Shown here piece by piece: positions 42,601 through 53,035 of a stretch of DNA of 64,000 nt. The DNA is taken from positions 121,082,275-121,146,274 of the forward strand of contig NC_084834.1 in assembly GCF_033115175.1 (NCBI RefSeq), read 5' to 3'. Both the position numbers and the translations under genes were made by a program. Each line of letters starts with the position of its first letter. Positions within the stretch are counted from its first letter, which is position 1. The notes below the pieces were generated by a model that searched no databases, was not told where the DNA came from, and saw only the letters and a program-made list of their open reading frames with translations. The stretch comes from Lepus europaeus. Lineage: Eukaryota > Chordata > Mammalia > Lagomorpha > Leporidae.

Positions 42601-45600
42601 TGGGCGGTACAGGACGGACTCGGCCGCCTGGGGCAGCGACTTCCTAGGCGACAGGAATAGTGACTGCAGAAGCACTGAGATGAGTTCCCTTTGGTGCAAT
42701 GGATTTTTCATAATGCCTCTACTGTGACAAAACTATGTGTGGGTTTCTATTTTTTTTTTTTTTTGCATCAAAATAAACTCATACTTATTGCGTGAACTTT
42801 CCAAAGCACCCTCATATTTACACAGAGCCTCTTGTATACTTTAAGTCATCTCTAGATGGCTTATGCTACATAAATAAAATATGCTACATAAAAAAGTTGC
42901 TGTAGGCTGGCGCCGCGGCTCACTAGGCTAATCCTCCGCCTTGCGGCGCCGGCACACTGGGTTCTAGTCCCAGTCGGGGCACCGATCCTGTCCCGGTTGC
43001 CCCTCTTCCAGGCCAGCTCTCTGCTGTGGCCAGGGAGTGCAGTGGAGGATGGCCCAAGTCCTTGGGCCCTGCACCCCATGGGAGACCAGGATAAGCACCT
43101 GGCTCCTGCCATCAGATCAGCGTGGTGCGCCGGCCGCAGCGCGCTACCGCGGCGGCCATTGGAGGGTGAACCAACGGCAAAAGGAAGACCTTTCTCTCTG
43201 TCTCTCTTTCACTGTCCACTCTGCCTGTCAAAAAATAAAAAAAAATTAAAAAAAAAAAGTTGCTGTAGTGTATTGTTTAGGGAGTAATGACAAGAAAAAT
43301 CTGCACGTGTTCCGTAGAGATGCACATTTTTTGTTTTCCATCCACAGTTGGGTAAACTGCTGGATTTGGAACCTGCCAAGGCAGAGAATTAACCGCAGAG
43401 TGACACCAAGAAAACCAACGATGCTGACCCACAGGTGGCACAACTACTCGACACCGCACTGTGATACGGTGGTGCCTGTTTCTAACACACCAGCTGACAA
43501 GATCTGGTGGTGAGAGGTCAGTCAGAGTGAGACGTGGCTTTCTTCCCTTCCCCGTCTGCATCCCACCCACGGGGACCCCCTGGACTCCAGGGGAGAAAGT
43601 TCAGGCCGCTCTCTGCCGTCTCTCTGCCGTCTGGGCCCATAGCAACCTCAGCGCTTCCACACTGTCCGGAGCCACTTGGAAATTTTAGAAACAGAAGAGC
43701 TTCCTTCCACACTGGCAGTGCTGGATCTCCCGTTCCAGGTCACCTAGTTTTTTAGATTTTCTAGGAACTCAAAACTCCTGGAACCAGAAGGAAGCAAAGC
43801 AAAGCAATCATCACCTTGACAACAACAACAAAAAAGTAAAGAAAAACCACCCCTAGCAGACAGGGCAGTGCAAACATCCTAGGAACTGATTTAAGGCCTT
43901 ATTCCTGCTTCCTTAGGAAGAAAACTGATCTCAACAACACCGAAGCACTACCGTACGTGCAGAACTGTGACTGCCAGCTGCCTATTTCTTTCTCTTTTTT
44001 TTTGACAGGCAGAGTGGACAGTGAGAGAGAGAGACAGAGAGAAAGGTCTTCCTTTGCCGTTGGTTCACCCTCCAATGGCCACTGCGGCCGGCGCGCTGTG
44101 GCCGGTGCACTGTGCTGATCTGAAGGCAGGAGCCAGGTGCTTCTCCTGGTCTCCCATGGGGTGCAGGGCCCAAGCACTTGGGCCATCCTCCACTGCACTC
44201 CCGGGCCACAGCAGAGAGCTGGCCTGGAAGAGGGGCAACCGGGACAGAATCCGGCACCCCGACTGGGACTAGAACCCAGTGGGCCGGCGCTGCAGGTGGA
44301 GGATTAGCCTATTGAGCCACGGCGCCGGCCTGCTGCCTATTTCTTAAGAATAGAAATTATAGTCTTATTGTCATTGCTAAGCCGATACTACATTTTGCAT
44401 AAGGAAAAACATTTAACTGTAAGTCTCCAGGTTCAGGTTACCAAGTAGTGGCAAATCTGGATTAACCAAGAGAGTGCCAAGGGGGTTGGAGCCTGGGACC
44501 TGAATTCCCACAGGCCTCTAGGCCACCTGCCAGCGCTGCAGCTCGGGACAAGGGACCTCTTCTGAGTGTCACATCTCTAGCGAGGGCAGGTCTGTCATGA
44601 AGCTTACACGGGGAAAGATACATACATGCAGGAGGCATCGCCTTCGAGGGGGCTTCAAAATGCTCACGGAAATGGCCGACATGAGAAAACTATGCAAATT
44701 TTTTTTTGTACCAAAATAGATGTTAGTGAGGACATTTTGGAAAAATGCAGAGAGGCATAAAAGCGGCTGTAGACTCAGGGCCGGTGTTGTGGCACAGAGG
44801 GTTAGGCTGCCACCTGCAACACCCACAGCATCTCCTATGGGCACCGGTTCGAGTCCCGGCTGCTCCACCTCCAATCCAGCTCCCACCTAATGTGTCTGGG
44901 AAAGCAGTGGAAGATGGCCCAAGTGCTTGGGTCCCTGAACCCATGTGCAAGACCTGGATGGAGTTCCAGGCTCCTGGCTTTGGCCTGGCCCAGCTGTGGC
45001 TGCCGCAGTCATTTGGGGATCTTTCTCTGTCTCTCTGCGACTTTCAAATAAATACATAAATCTTTGGAAAAAAATGCTTTCATTATTGGCTGGATGTGTA
45101 CCTTCTCAACACAGTAGCAATCACAAGAAGCCCAGAGAGCATCCAATCACGACAGCCCTGTACAGGGCAAGGCACCAAGTGTGTTCCTCCTCCTTCCTCC
45201 AGGGACATGGGCACCCCTTCCAATATTCTGAAAATAAACTGCCACAGAGCAGAAAAGGAAGTACGCAGTCCAACCTCAGAAAGGCTGGCAGCCCATTTCT
45301 GTTTAGAAAAGAACCTGTAGAATGGGCCAGTGTTGTAGCACAGCAGGTGAAGCCTCCGTCTGCAGTGCCAGCATCCCCTGTGGGTCCCAGCTGGAGTCCC
45401 GGCTGCTCCACTTCTGATCCAGCTCTCTGCTGTGGCCTGGGAAAGCAGCAGAAGATGGCCCTAGTGCTTGGGCTTCTGCACCCGCATGGGAGACCTGGGA
45501 GAAGCTCCTGGCTTCGGTCTGGCCCAGCCCCAGCGATTGCAGCCGTTTGGGGGGTGAAGCAGCGGATGGAAGATCTCTGGATCTTGATCCAAACCCAACC

Positions 45601-46614
45601 CCCCCCCCCCTCTGAAACTCTACCTTTCAAATAAATAAATATTAAAAAAAAAAAAAGAGTCTGGCCAATTTGCCTTGCACACGACTACAGGGATGGTTCC
45701 CAACGTTCTTGAGAAATGGAATTCAAAGATGAGTTCATTGTGGTGCAAAAATCTAGAAATTCATGTACAGGAGGGAGCTGATTAGGAAGAAAACTAGAAG
45801 TGAATGAAAACTTTTGTTTTCCAGGAACTTCCCACCTAGTTTCCCCAGGGCCTCACTCCCGTTCTGCTCACGGGGGGTGGCCCGCTCGGTCCTCTCGTGG
45901 TCTGCGGACGTGGGCATCAATGCCACCGCCGGGTGCACACACGGTCTGGATTCGCGGTCAAACGCCGATCTGAGCCGAATCTTAGAGAAGACGCCGCTCT
46001 GCCGCTCCCCCAGATCAGGGCGCGGCCGGCCCTTCCCTCCCACGTCCTGGATTCACACTGGAGGCCAAGAGACCGTGCCCTGAACTTGGGGGTGACATCT
46101 GCTGCAAGCCGTGGACCCGGGCCCGGGATGCGGCGCGCCCCCAACGCGCTGCCTGCCACCGAGGGGCCGCGTCGCCTTCGCCTCCACGCGCCCAGGCGCC
46201 GAGCCCAGAGCGCATTCCGGGCGATGGCCGGCAACCCAGCCTCCGTGGAGACTCCAGGCTCCGTGCGGCCGCTCCCTGGCGTCCGCGGGCGCGCGGCCAC
46301 TGCGTCCCCAGGGCCATCGCGCGGCCGCGGGCAGGAGCCCACCCGTCGCTCCGCGTCCCCCGGCTGCGCCTCTGGCGCCAGGGGCACCGTTACCTCTTGG
46401 GGACATCAAAGGCCCGGCAGACGGCTGGGCGCGGCGGCGCCCCGAGCTTGGTTTTCCCGTAGCGGATGAGGTCCTGGAAGAGCGCGTAGCCAGGGAGCAG
46501 GCCGGGCGGCAGCAGCTGCAGCAGCAGGACCAGCAGGAAGGCGGCGGCCAGCGCGAGCCACAGCGCGCGCAGCGGGCTCAGCGCCCACAGCGCGCCCAGC
46601 GCCCAGGGCGCCAT
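36360..46614 (-). CDS. SRD5A3: SRD5A3 gene, complete coding span in five exons
   Basis: Polyprenol/steroid 5-alpha reductase 3, an ER membrane enzyme that reduces the alpha-isoprene unit of the polyprenol (polyprenal) precursor on the way to dolichol, the lipid carrier of N-glycan assembly. It can also reduce 3-oxo-delta4 steroids. Exons on the minus strand are 46614-46394, 41397-41255, 40418-40221, 37511-37377 and 36619-36360. Every junction is GT-AG, the phases are 2, 1, 1 and 1, and the summed length is 957 bases (318 residues plus TGA), the same as the human enzyme. The N-terminal half is a series of hydrophobic helices. The C-terminal part is the steroid-reductase domain with the conserved [14 protein letters not shown] stretch (about residues 237-250) and the terminal [13 protein letters not shown]. 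Transcription is towards TMEM165, which follows on the same strand. No frameshift or stop is seen, so the gene looks functional. Confidence 0.97.
36790..37000 (+). mobile_element. MIR-type SINE remnant in SRD5A3 intron 4
   Basis: GGGTTCAAGTCCTGGCTC, CCCTCACCGTGCCTCGGC and GTTAAGCGCTCAGTGCAGG are in MIR order on the plus strand. Confidence 0.65.
37257..37282. repeat. TAA trinucleotide microsatellite
   Basis: About eight ATA/TAA units in SRD5A3 intron 4. Confidence 0.9.
37377..37511 (-). CDS. SRD5A3: SRD5A3 coding exon 4
   Basis: Acceptor CTCCGCAG/TCTACGTG yields [19 protein letters not shown], then a helix with [25 protein letters not shown]. The donor is GCAG/GTGAGC, phase 1. The [15 protein letters not shown] segment is characteristic of SRD5A3 and belongs to the start of the reductase domain. 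A TAA microsatellite sits in the following intron. Confidence 0.96.
37910..38095 (-). mobile_element. CSINE fragment, strongly diverged
   Basis: GGGTCTCCCATGGATGGC, CCCATCACTTGAACTACC and GGGACTGGAACCCCAGC in reversed CSINE order. Both ends are eroded. Confidence 0.55.
38096..38880. other. SRD5A3 intron 3, no recognised element
   Basis: Intronic sequence without clear repeats. Open frames are short. Confidence 0.4.
38881..39216 (-). mobile_element. CSINE, older type, with GGGA tract
   Basis: TTTTAAAAAATGTATTTGAAAG start, GGGA repeats at 38936-38956, and CATCACAACACCAGCCCCC end. Confidence 0.9.
39217..40220. other. SRD5A3 intron 3, CSINE-free part
   Basis: GC-rich intronic sequence with a GA microsatellite at 39661-39688 and the exon 3 donor at its end. 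No gene is seen. Confidence 0.5.
40221..40418 (-). CDS. SRD5A3: SRD5A3 coding exon 3
   Basis: It encodes [32 protein letters not shown] and [20 protein letters not shown], two to three hydrophobic segments. The donor is CATG/GTGAGT. Two in-frame acceptors lie 9 bases apart: CTTGCAG ending at 40428 and CCAGCAG ending at 40419. The second gives the human-like QGGE junction and a 318-residue total, so it was chosen. The first would insert Gly-Pro-Ala. Confidence 0.94.
41255..41397 (-). CDS. SRD5A3: SRD5A3 coding exon 2
   Basis: Acceptor CCCGCAG/GTACTTC completes an arginine codon and gives [20 protein letters not shown], followed by [22 protein letters not shown]. The donor CAAG/GTAAGG leaves one base (phase 1). 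It carries a membrane helix of the N-terminal half. The intron to exon 1 is about 5.0 kb and carries CSINEs; the intron to exon 3 is 836 bases with no clear repeat. Confidence 0.96.
41398..42744. other. SRD5A3 intron 1 next to exon 2
   Basis: Intronic DNA without CSINEs. Open frames are short and unrecognised. Confidence 0.45.
42745..42830. mobile_element. Half copy of the palindromic MITE-like element
   Basis: GCATCAAAATAAACTCATAC then CGTGAACTTTCCAAAGCACCC corresponds to the right half of the element at 23318-23795. Confidence 0.5.
42905..43252 (+). mobile_element. CSINE, younger type, near consensus
   Basis: GGCTGGCGCCGCGGCTCACT start, GGCTAATCCTCCGCC, and a TGTC-A(n) end. Target duplication AAAAAAGTTGCTGTA at 42890-42904 and 43253-43267. 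Confidence 0.96.
43268..43976. other. SRD5A3 intron 1, no recognised element
   Basis: Unique-looking intronic sequence between two younger CSINEs in opposite orientation. Confidence 0.4.
43991..44331 (-). mobile_element. CSINE, younger type, full length
   Basis: T-run, GACAGGCAGAGTGGACAGTG, and GAGCCACGGCGCCGGCC end. Target duplication GCTGCCTATTTCTT at 43977-43990 and 44332-44345. Confidence 0.96.
44645..44735. mobile_element. Half copy of the palindromic MITE-like element
   Basis: GGGGGCTTCAAAATGCTCACG, GAGAAAACTATGCAAATTT, and GTACCAAAATAGA. Confidence 0.5.
44778..45070 (+). mobile_element. CSINE, older type
   Basis: GGGCCGGTGTTGTGGCACAG start and TTTCAAATAAATACATAAATC tail. Confidence 0.93.
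45325..45657 (+). mobile_element. CSINE, older type
   Basis: GGGCCAGTGTTGTAGCACAG start, a C-run at 45600, and CAAATAAATAAAT plus an A-run. Confidence 0.93.
45690..45772. mobile_element. Fragment of the palindromic MITE-like element
   Basis: TTGAGAAATGGAATTCAAAG, TTCATTGTGGTGCAAAAATC, and GAAATTCATGTACAGG follow the element's order. Confidence 0.45.
46394..46614 (-). CDS. SRD5A3: SRD5A3 coding exon 1
   Basis: It encodes residues 1-73 plus two bases of the next codon. The start ATG (46614-46612) opens [14 protein letters not shown], followed by a strongly hydrophobic helix (about residues 18-42) ending LLPPGLLPG, and then [11 protein letters not shown] and CRAFDVPK as in mammalian SRD5A3. 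The donor reads AAGAG/GTAACG. The exon lies inside a CpG island. Residues 5-12 differ from what I recall of the human N-terminus, while the helix onward is conserved. Confidence 0.96.
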
Positions 46615-46790
46615 GGCCCGCGCGCCCGGCTTCCGCGCTGCCCGGCCGCCGCCGCGGGCCGCCGTGTGCGGGGCGGGACGTCGGTGACGCGGCCGCGGGG
46701 CGGGGACGCGCCGGCTCCGCCCGCACCCGCTCCGGCCGGCCCGCGGTGGGTGGACGCGCTGCGGAGCACGCAGAGGCCGGCGAGCGCCAC
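46615..46790 (-). promoter_or_regulatory. SRD5A3: SRD5A3 core promoter, CpG-island type
   Basis: GC-rich DNA without a TATA box directly upstream of the start codon. GC boxes of Sp1 type occur near 46669-46678 and 46696-46706. Between them is a CRE-like GACGTC followed by GTGACGC. The flanking CpG-rich stretch reaches from about 46015, inside intron 1, to about 46790, where a CSINE remnant begins. Confidence 0.7.
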
Positions 46791-46814
46791 GCGGCGGCCT
46801 GCACCTGCAGGATC

Positions 46815-47075
46815 TTCAGTGGAGAGAGGGGCCGAGAGCGAGGGAGCCAGGGATCTCCACTGCCCAGAGCGCCGCCACGCCTGGGGCTGGGCCAGGCGGA
46901 AGCCAGGAACCAGGACCTCGGTTCAGGTCTCCCGCGTGGGTGCAGGGGCCCAAGCACCTGGGCCATCGTCGGGGCCTTTCTCAGGCACATTAGCAGGGAG
47001 CTGCGCCCCGCCGCCCCGTATGGGATGCAGACGACGCCACAGGCAGCCGCTTTACCCGCTGGGCCACCCCACGCG
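46815..47075 (-). mobile_element. CSINE remnant abutting the SRD5A3 promoter
   Basis: GGGGCTGGGCCAGGCGGAAGC, CGCGTGGGTGCAGGGGCCC, and CACATTAGCAGGGAGCTG, ending CTGGGCCACCCC. It is unusually GC-rich. It lies about 200 bases upstream of the SRD5A3 start codon, in the same strand sense as the gene. Confidence 0.85.
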
Positions 47076-47125
47076 CAGCTTTTCATTATACACGTTCCCC
47101 GTGATCTGTGCCAAGACCCCGTGTG

Positions 47126-47248
47126 TGCTTCCCGGGCGCATTAGCAGGGAGCTGGATGGGAAGTGGAGCAGCTGGGACAGGAGCCGGCGCCCATATGAGA
47201 TCCCGGGTTGCAGGTGGCGGCCTGATCCACCTGCGTCACACCGTGGGT
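47126..47248 (-). mobile_element. CSINE half copy
   Basis: Only the 5' half: GCATTAGCAGGGAGCTGG to CACCTGCGTCACACCGTGGG. Confidence 0.8.
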
Positions 47249-47261
47249 TCCAGAGGTGTGT

Positions 47262-47405
47262 AGGCAGATTTAATTGGAAGGCAGAGTTGGAGAGAGAGAG
47301 AGAGCTCCCATCTGCCTCTTCACTCCTTAAATGTTCACAACCGCTGGGGTAGTGGGGGCAGGCAGGAGCTTCATCAGCACGTACCACGTGGATGGCAGGG
47401 GCACG
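47262..47405 (-). mobile_element. CSINE partial copy
   Basis: AGATTTAATTGGAAGGCAG to ACCACGTGGATGGCAGGGG. The other end is missing. Confidence 0.7.
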
Positions 47406-48849
47406 GCATTCCTGAGATTGCTTCCAGACAGAATCACCCCCCCCCCCCCCCAGGTACAGGGTGGGAAGCTCTGCTAAGCTCCCTCCTGCCCCCTGCAGGG
47501 CGAGGACTCGGCTGCCAAGGTCATCAGACAAGGGCAGGACTTTTGATGGACAAACGCTGGTCTGCCCTCAAGGCTTGCTCCCTCCTTCCACTGCACAAAG
47601 TCCCATTATCTGCAGCCCCTCTCACACGCGTGGGCTGACGTCTGCTAGGCTGACGTCTGCTTAGCTACCCAACACGTGGAGAAGAGGGCAGAGCTGTCAC
47701 CTTAGGATGTTGGGGACGTGCATAATGTAAACTCACGAAGTAGAAAGCCACTAAACTGCGCAAAATCAGACAGGCAGGAGGGTAAAAATGCATTTAAAAA
47801 CCAGCAGTTCTAGTCTTGCAGCCTATAGAAGCAAAGTTTTTAACTCCATCAGCTGCCTCTTTCTTACTGCTACGTAGCTCCGTGTAATGATGCTATTTCT
47901 TCTTATCGATTTTAACCAACATTGATTTTTTTTGTCACTGTATACAGCCATTTAGTTCTTTCAGGGACTTTTAAACAAGCCTTTGCAATGTTAATCAAAC
48001 AATTATTGTATGCTTGCTTTTAGGCAGGCATCCCTAGGGACGGCGAGGACAGAGGAGTCACTGCCTGTTTGGAGCTGGCACTCTCGGAGTGGGGTGGTGG
48101 TGAGCGGTGGAAGGCTAGGGGGAAGCCCACCCTTCCCTGTCTCCCCAGTGCAGGTGGGTGACCAGTGGGGTTGTCAGATGTGCGAGGCTAGGTCACCTAA
48201 GGTTCTCCAGTCGCTTTGCATCCATGGGCTGAAGGATGGTCCACCTAGCACAGCAGCCAGGACAGGGGGCCATTGTGAGACCCAGGGTGTGTGCAGCAGG
48301 GGTTGGCCCTTTCCTTGTTTCCTGACTGTTCTTAGCAGCTCTGTACAAAGTGTGTGTGGGGAGGCGGGGTTCCATTTCTACTCCAGCTCTTAGAGAGAGA
48401 AAGGAGAGAAAGGGGAAAAGAAAGAGTGGGAGAGAGAGACAGAGAGCTTTTCCCAGTTGTTGGCCTCTTTTATGAGGTCAACGGGAGGAGAGGCTACCAG
48501 CATTGCACCTCGCCCCACCCCAGGTGATGGAGATACATCTCTGGAAGGGAGTGGTTTGATTGACAAGTGCACGGGGGGGGGGGGAGCTGGTGCCTCCTGC
48601 CCTAGCACACAGAGATGTGGGGGACATGAGGACATCTTTCTGGAGGAGCTGCTTGGTAATCTTTCGAGGGGCCCGAGCTTCCTAGGGTTGGGGGGTTCTC
48701 TGACCATTATCTGACCTGGGAAAGATTTGGAACAAGATTGTGGTATCTGTGTGTGTTTGCAGGGGAAACAGCAAAGACGGAGCCTGGAGGGAAAAACATC
48801 CCGTATTTTTTGGTTTGGATGTTAATCAGTAGGTACAGTTTAATTTTTA
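47406..48849. other. Intergenic upstream of SRD5A3
   Basis: C-run at 47440-47454, AT-rich DNA at 47740-48010, purine-rich DNA at 48393-48446 and a G-run at 48571-48580. No coding motif is recognised. Confidence 0.4.
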
Positions 48850-49103
48850 TATTTTTAAAGAGAGACATAAAGGGGTGCTGGTTCACTGCACAGAGGCCCA
48901 CAGCAGCTGGGGCTGGGCCAGGCTGAAGCCAGGAGCCAGAGCTTCATCAGGGTCTCCCACGTGGGTGGCAGGGACTCAGGCACTTGGGCCATCATCTGCC
49001 GACCTCCCAGGTAGCACCTTAGCAGGGAGCTGGATCTTAGCAGGGGCAGCTGGGACTTGAACCAGGGATAAGGAAGCAACTTGAGCTACTGGGCCAAGCT
49101 CCT
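48850..49103 (-). mobile_element. CSINE, old diverged
   Basis: TTTTTAAAGAGAGACATAAAG start, GGGTCTCCCACGTGGGTGGC body, and GCTACTGGGCCAAGCTCC end. Confidence 0.82.
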
Positions 49104-49760
49104 GGAGGGCGTGGTTGGTATTCAGAGACTCTTCAGTGGAGGCCAGTGGCTGGACTGGAAGCCATCAGCCAGACCCTACTGAGAGCATTTGGGAGTGTTC
49201 AAGTCCTTACTGGAGGGAGTTCTTTTCAAGGTGGAAAACCAGGCTCAAGTCTGTTAGGAGCATAGGCCATGCCAGTAGGTGCCAGGCACTGCTTTGCTCC
49301 TCTTCATTCCCTGGGCAGCCCTGCGTGCCCGGCAAACCACTGACCTTGCTGCAGTGAATGGCAATGGCCTTGGGCCAGCTGCTCAGGCCCTAGACTCCAA
49401 CTTCACTCTGATTCCCGTCTGTCTCTCCCAGCCGAAATACAACCTGTCAGCAGTGTAGCTGCAAAATGTCAGTGCAGCTCAACCGGCCTTGGAGTCAGTG
49501 CTTGGCTGAGGCTGTGTCCTCTCAGTAAATAGGAGAACAAAATAGAAGGTGAGAGAACCGCGAAGAAGCAAAGCTGCCATTATTTGAGAAGAGTACAAAC
49601 CTCCAATACTAGGGACTCCACCGGAGACTACAGAAAGCTGTGAGAAGGGACAGGTGAGCCCAGTGAGGCTGCTGGAGACAGAAGGACAATTTACCAATGT
49701 CAGTTATTTTGGTTTCCCAACAGGAAACAGAAGATAAATGTTTTAAAGGCACAATTTACA
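49104..49760. other. Intergenic, no recognised element
   Basis: Mixed sequence with short open frames only. Confidence 0.4.
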
Positions 49761-50076
49761 GGGCTGGCATTGTGGCACAGTGGGATGAGCCGATGCCTGT
49801 GACACTCGCATCCCATATACGTGCTGGTTCGAGTCCTGGCTGCTCCTCTTCTGTTCCAGCTCCCTGCTAATAGGCCTGGGAAAGCAGCGGAAGATGGCCC
49901 AAGTGCTTGGGCCCCTGCCGCTGATGTGGGAGACCAGATGAAGCTCCAGGCTCCTGGCTTCAGTCTGGCCCAGCCTTCCCTGTTGCCACCATTTGAAGAT
50001 TGAACCAAAAGATGGAAGATCTCTCTCTCTCTCTCTCCCTCTCTCTGCCTTTCAAATAAATAAATATATCTTTTAA
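49761..50076 (+). mobile_element. CSINE, older type
   Basis: GGGCTGGCATTGTGGCACAG start and CTTTCAAATAAATAAATAT tail. Confidence 0.94.
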
Positions 50077-50408
50077 AAGATGCAGTTTACGATGGCAAAA
50101 AAAATAGGTGTTTAGGAATAAGTTTAATAAAACATCTGTAAGACTTCTTCAAATAAAATAAGAAAATGTTACTGAACTTGAAGAAAATGTATTTGGAAAG
50201 AGAGCTATAACACATTAACAAATTTGAACTCAATATAGTTAAGTCTCCAAACTGATTTATGAAATAGAGGCAATTCTAATGAACCCCAACTTTTTTGGAA
50301 CTTGGCAAACTGAATCTGAAATTCATACAGAAGTAGGAGGAGCTACTGGTGGCCAAGGCACACGTGAACAAAGAGGTTAGAAGACGGGCACTGTGAGATA
50401 CCAAGACC

Positions 50409-50708
50409 ATGGTATGTAGCAGGTAAAGCCGCCACCTGCAGTGCAGGCAGCCCACATGGGCAATGGTTCGAGTCCTGGCTGCTCCACTTCCAATCCAGCT
50501 CTCTGCTCTCACCTGGGAAAGCAGTAGAAGATGACCCAAGTGCTTGGGCCCCTGCACCTGCGTGGGAGACCTGGAAGAGGCTCCTGGCTCTGGCCATTGC
50601 AACCATTTGGAAAGTGAACAGCAGATGGAAGACCTTTCCCTCTGTCTCTCCTCTCTCTGTCTGTACCTCCACCTTTCAAATCAATCAATCAATCAATCAT
50701 TAAAAAAC
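50409..50708 (+). mobile_element. CSINE, older type
   Basis: Body and tail are typical (TTTCAAATCAATCAATC). Target duplication ATACCAAGACC at 50398-50408 and 50709-50719, inside L1. Confidence 0.92.
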
Positions 50709-50962
50709 ATACCAAGACCCCTGTGGAGTGTGATGATTACATCCGTGTGGTACAGCAGTCAGTACAGACATGGTGGGGGCCAGGCACAGATGCCTCGTAT
50801 ATAAACAAGGTTGCAGGATACATCAGTGGGCGAAGGACAAACTTTGCAAGAAATAGGGACAGGACAAATGAGTAAACCCTGAGTGCCTGAGACAGAGCAG
50901 AGAGAAATGAACTCGGTCCTCATATCATAAGAACCAATTCCTGGTGCAATGTGATGTAGTGT

Positions 50963-51277
50963 GAGAGGCAGGTACCTGGCACAGTAGTTAAGATGTTGCT
51001 GTGATGTCACATCCCATACTGGGGTCCCTGGGTTGAAGTCCCAGCTCCACTCCGATTCCAGCTTTTTGCTCATGCAAACACTGGGAGGCAGTAGGGGATG
51101 GTCCAAGTAGTTGTGTCTCTGCCACCTGTGTGGGAGACCTGGCCTGTGTTCCTGGCTACTGACTTTGGCCTGGCCCAGCCCCAGCTTTTGAGGGCATCTT
51201 GGGAGTGAACCATCAGATGGGAGACTGCCCTCTGTTTCTTTCTTTGTATCTTTGCCTTTCAAAAAAAGGAAAAAGAC
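50963..51277 (+). mobile_element. CSINE, old diverged subtype
   Basis: GGCAGGTACCTGGCACAGTAG start, GGAGGCAGTAGGGGATGG body, and CTTTCAAAAAAAGG tail. Confidence 0.85.
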
Positions 51278-51528
51278 TTAATAATCGAGGGCAACCTTCT
51301 CAAAGGTATCACAGGAGAGTATTTTCATGATGTCACAGTAAGGAAGGTTCTCTTCTTCAAGATATAGAAAATAATTAGAGGAAGACATCAATACAAGTAC
51401 ACTCTGCAAACTTCAACCTAAAATCTCTGGATGAAAAGGCACCACAGAGTGAAATACAAAGCTCAAGCAGGAAAAGGTACTTGCTATATATACAACTAAT
51501 AAAAGATTAGGATCCTGTACATTAATGT

Positions 51529-51905
51529 GTTTTTTTAATTTTATTTTTTAATTTTTTTGCCAGGCAGAGTTAGACAGTGAGAGAGAGAGTAAGAGAGAGG
51601 GAGACAGAGAGTTATAGACAGTGAGAGAGAAAGGTCTTCCTTCTGTTGGTTCACTCCCCTAATGGCCGCTACAGCTGGCACTGCGCCAGTCCGAAGCCAG
51701 GAGCTGGGTACTTCCTCCAGGTCTCCCATGCAGGTGCAGGGACCCAAGCACTTGGGCCATCCTCCACTGCCCTCCTGGGCCACAACAGAGAGCTGGACTG
51801 GAAGAGGAGCAACCAGGACTAGTACCTGGCACCCCATCTGGGACTAGAACCCCAGTGCCGGTGCCGCAGGTGGAGGATTAGCCAAGTGAGCCACGGCGCC
51901 GGCCC
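51529..51905 (-). mobile_element. CSINE, GGCTAATCC type, full length
   Basis: TTTTTTTGCCAGGCAGAGTTAG start and GAGCCACGGCGCCGGCC end. Target duplication CCTGTACATTAATGT at 51514-51528 and 51906-51920. Confidence 0.95.
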
Positions 51906-52440
51906 CCTGTACATTAATGTTTTTTTTTTTTTTAAAAAGATAATCCAATAGGAAAATGGGCAAAAGACTGAATAGGCACTTCTCAGAAGAGGTATTCAGA
52001 TGACCAATAGACACACGAAAACATAACTTTTTACATTAATCATCAGGTAATTGAAAATTAAAACGACAGCAAAATACTGTCCTTCTTCAGCATGTCAAGC
52101 TGAGAACATCTGCAGTTAGCAGTGTTCAAGTCCAGGAGCCGCTGGGACCGCCGGACACCGCCAGGGCAGGATGAATTGCTGTGACCATGTTGGAAGATAG
52201 ATTGGCATTGTCTAGGACAGCTGAAGCCACCTATTCCCTGACCCAGCAATTCCTCCCTGGGGTGTGTACTAGAGAAACCCACATGTAAGTGCACCAGCGG
52301 ACAGATACAAATATTTGAAGAACACCCCTAATGGCTTAACACGGGAAACCTTTCAAATGTGTATGGACAACAGAACAAGTGAGTGCCATGGGGCATGCTC
52401 ATACAGCCCAGGACCACAGAGCAATTAAAGAGAACCCGCG

Positions 52441-52748
52441 GGGGCTGGTGCTGTGGCATAGCAGGTTAAGCCTCTGCCTGCAGTGTCAGCATCCCGTATG
52501 GGTGCAGTTCGAGTCCTGGCTGCTCCACTTCGATCCAGCTCCCTGCTAGTGTGCCTGGAAAGTCAGCAGATGATCAGTGGGCCCTGCCACCCACATGGAA
52601 GACCTAGATGGAGTTCCAGGCTCCTAGCTTTTGGCCTGGCCCAACCCTGGCTGTTGTGGCCATGTAGGGAGTGAACCCATGGATGAAAGATCCAACATCT
52701 CTTTATCTCTGGCTCTACCTTTCAAATAAGTAAATAAATACATCTTTA
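52441..52748 (+). mobile_element. CSINE, older type
   Basis: GGGGCTGGTGCTGTGGCATAG start and CAAATAAGTAAATAAATAC tail. Confidence 0.94.
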
Positions 52749-53035
52749 ACAAAACTAAACAAGGACATGAATAATATAAAAGACAGGTAAAGTCGCTTAC
52801 AAGGGAGAAAAGTTTGTGTTCCAGAGGGCACATAGGAGGGCCTTCTAGAAGGGGCCTGGCAATGTGTGGTGGCCTCCTGGGTGGCTGTAGTCTCTGTCAC
52901 GCTGTCTATTTCTGTGCTGTGCACGTTGTGTGACAGAAAAGCACGATTCTGTTCTGACCACTTCCCACCTCTGCATGGTGGCTCCCCTGGTCTGAGGACT
53001 TTCCCTCTCTCTATGGCACTATTATGTATTCATTT
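52749..53035. other. Intergenic, no recognised element
   Basis: Mixed sequence between CSINEs. Confidence 0.35.

Larger units (their letters stand above)
50085..52435 (+). mobile_element. Old L1 LINE, 3' part of ORF2, split by three CSINEs
   Basis: Pieces at about 50085-50397, 50720-50960, 51278-51513 and 51921-52435 follow L1 ORF2 order. They include AACTCAATATAGTTAAGTC, GAACTTGGCAAACTGAATC, ATAGGAAAATGGGCAAAAG, GGCACTTCTCAGAAGAGG, CATCAGGTAATTGAAAATT and GACCCAGCAATTCCTCCC. The reading frame is decayed, so it is a dead remnant that predates the CSINEs inside it. Confidence 0.85.

Noticed and set aside
46111..47352. 413-codon plus-strand and 226-codon minus-strand frames around SRD5A3 exon 1
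   Set aside because: GC-rich shadows of the CpG island, exon 1 and CSINE sequence. Exon 1 is supported by protein similarity in another frame.
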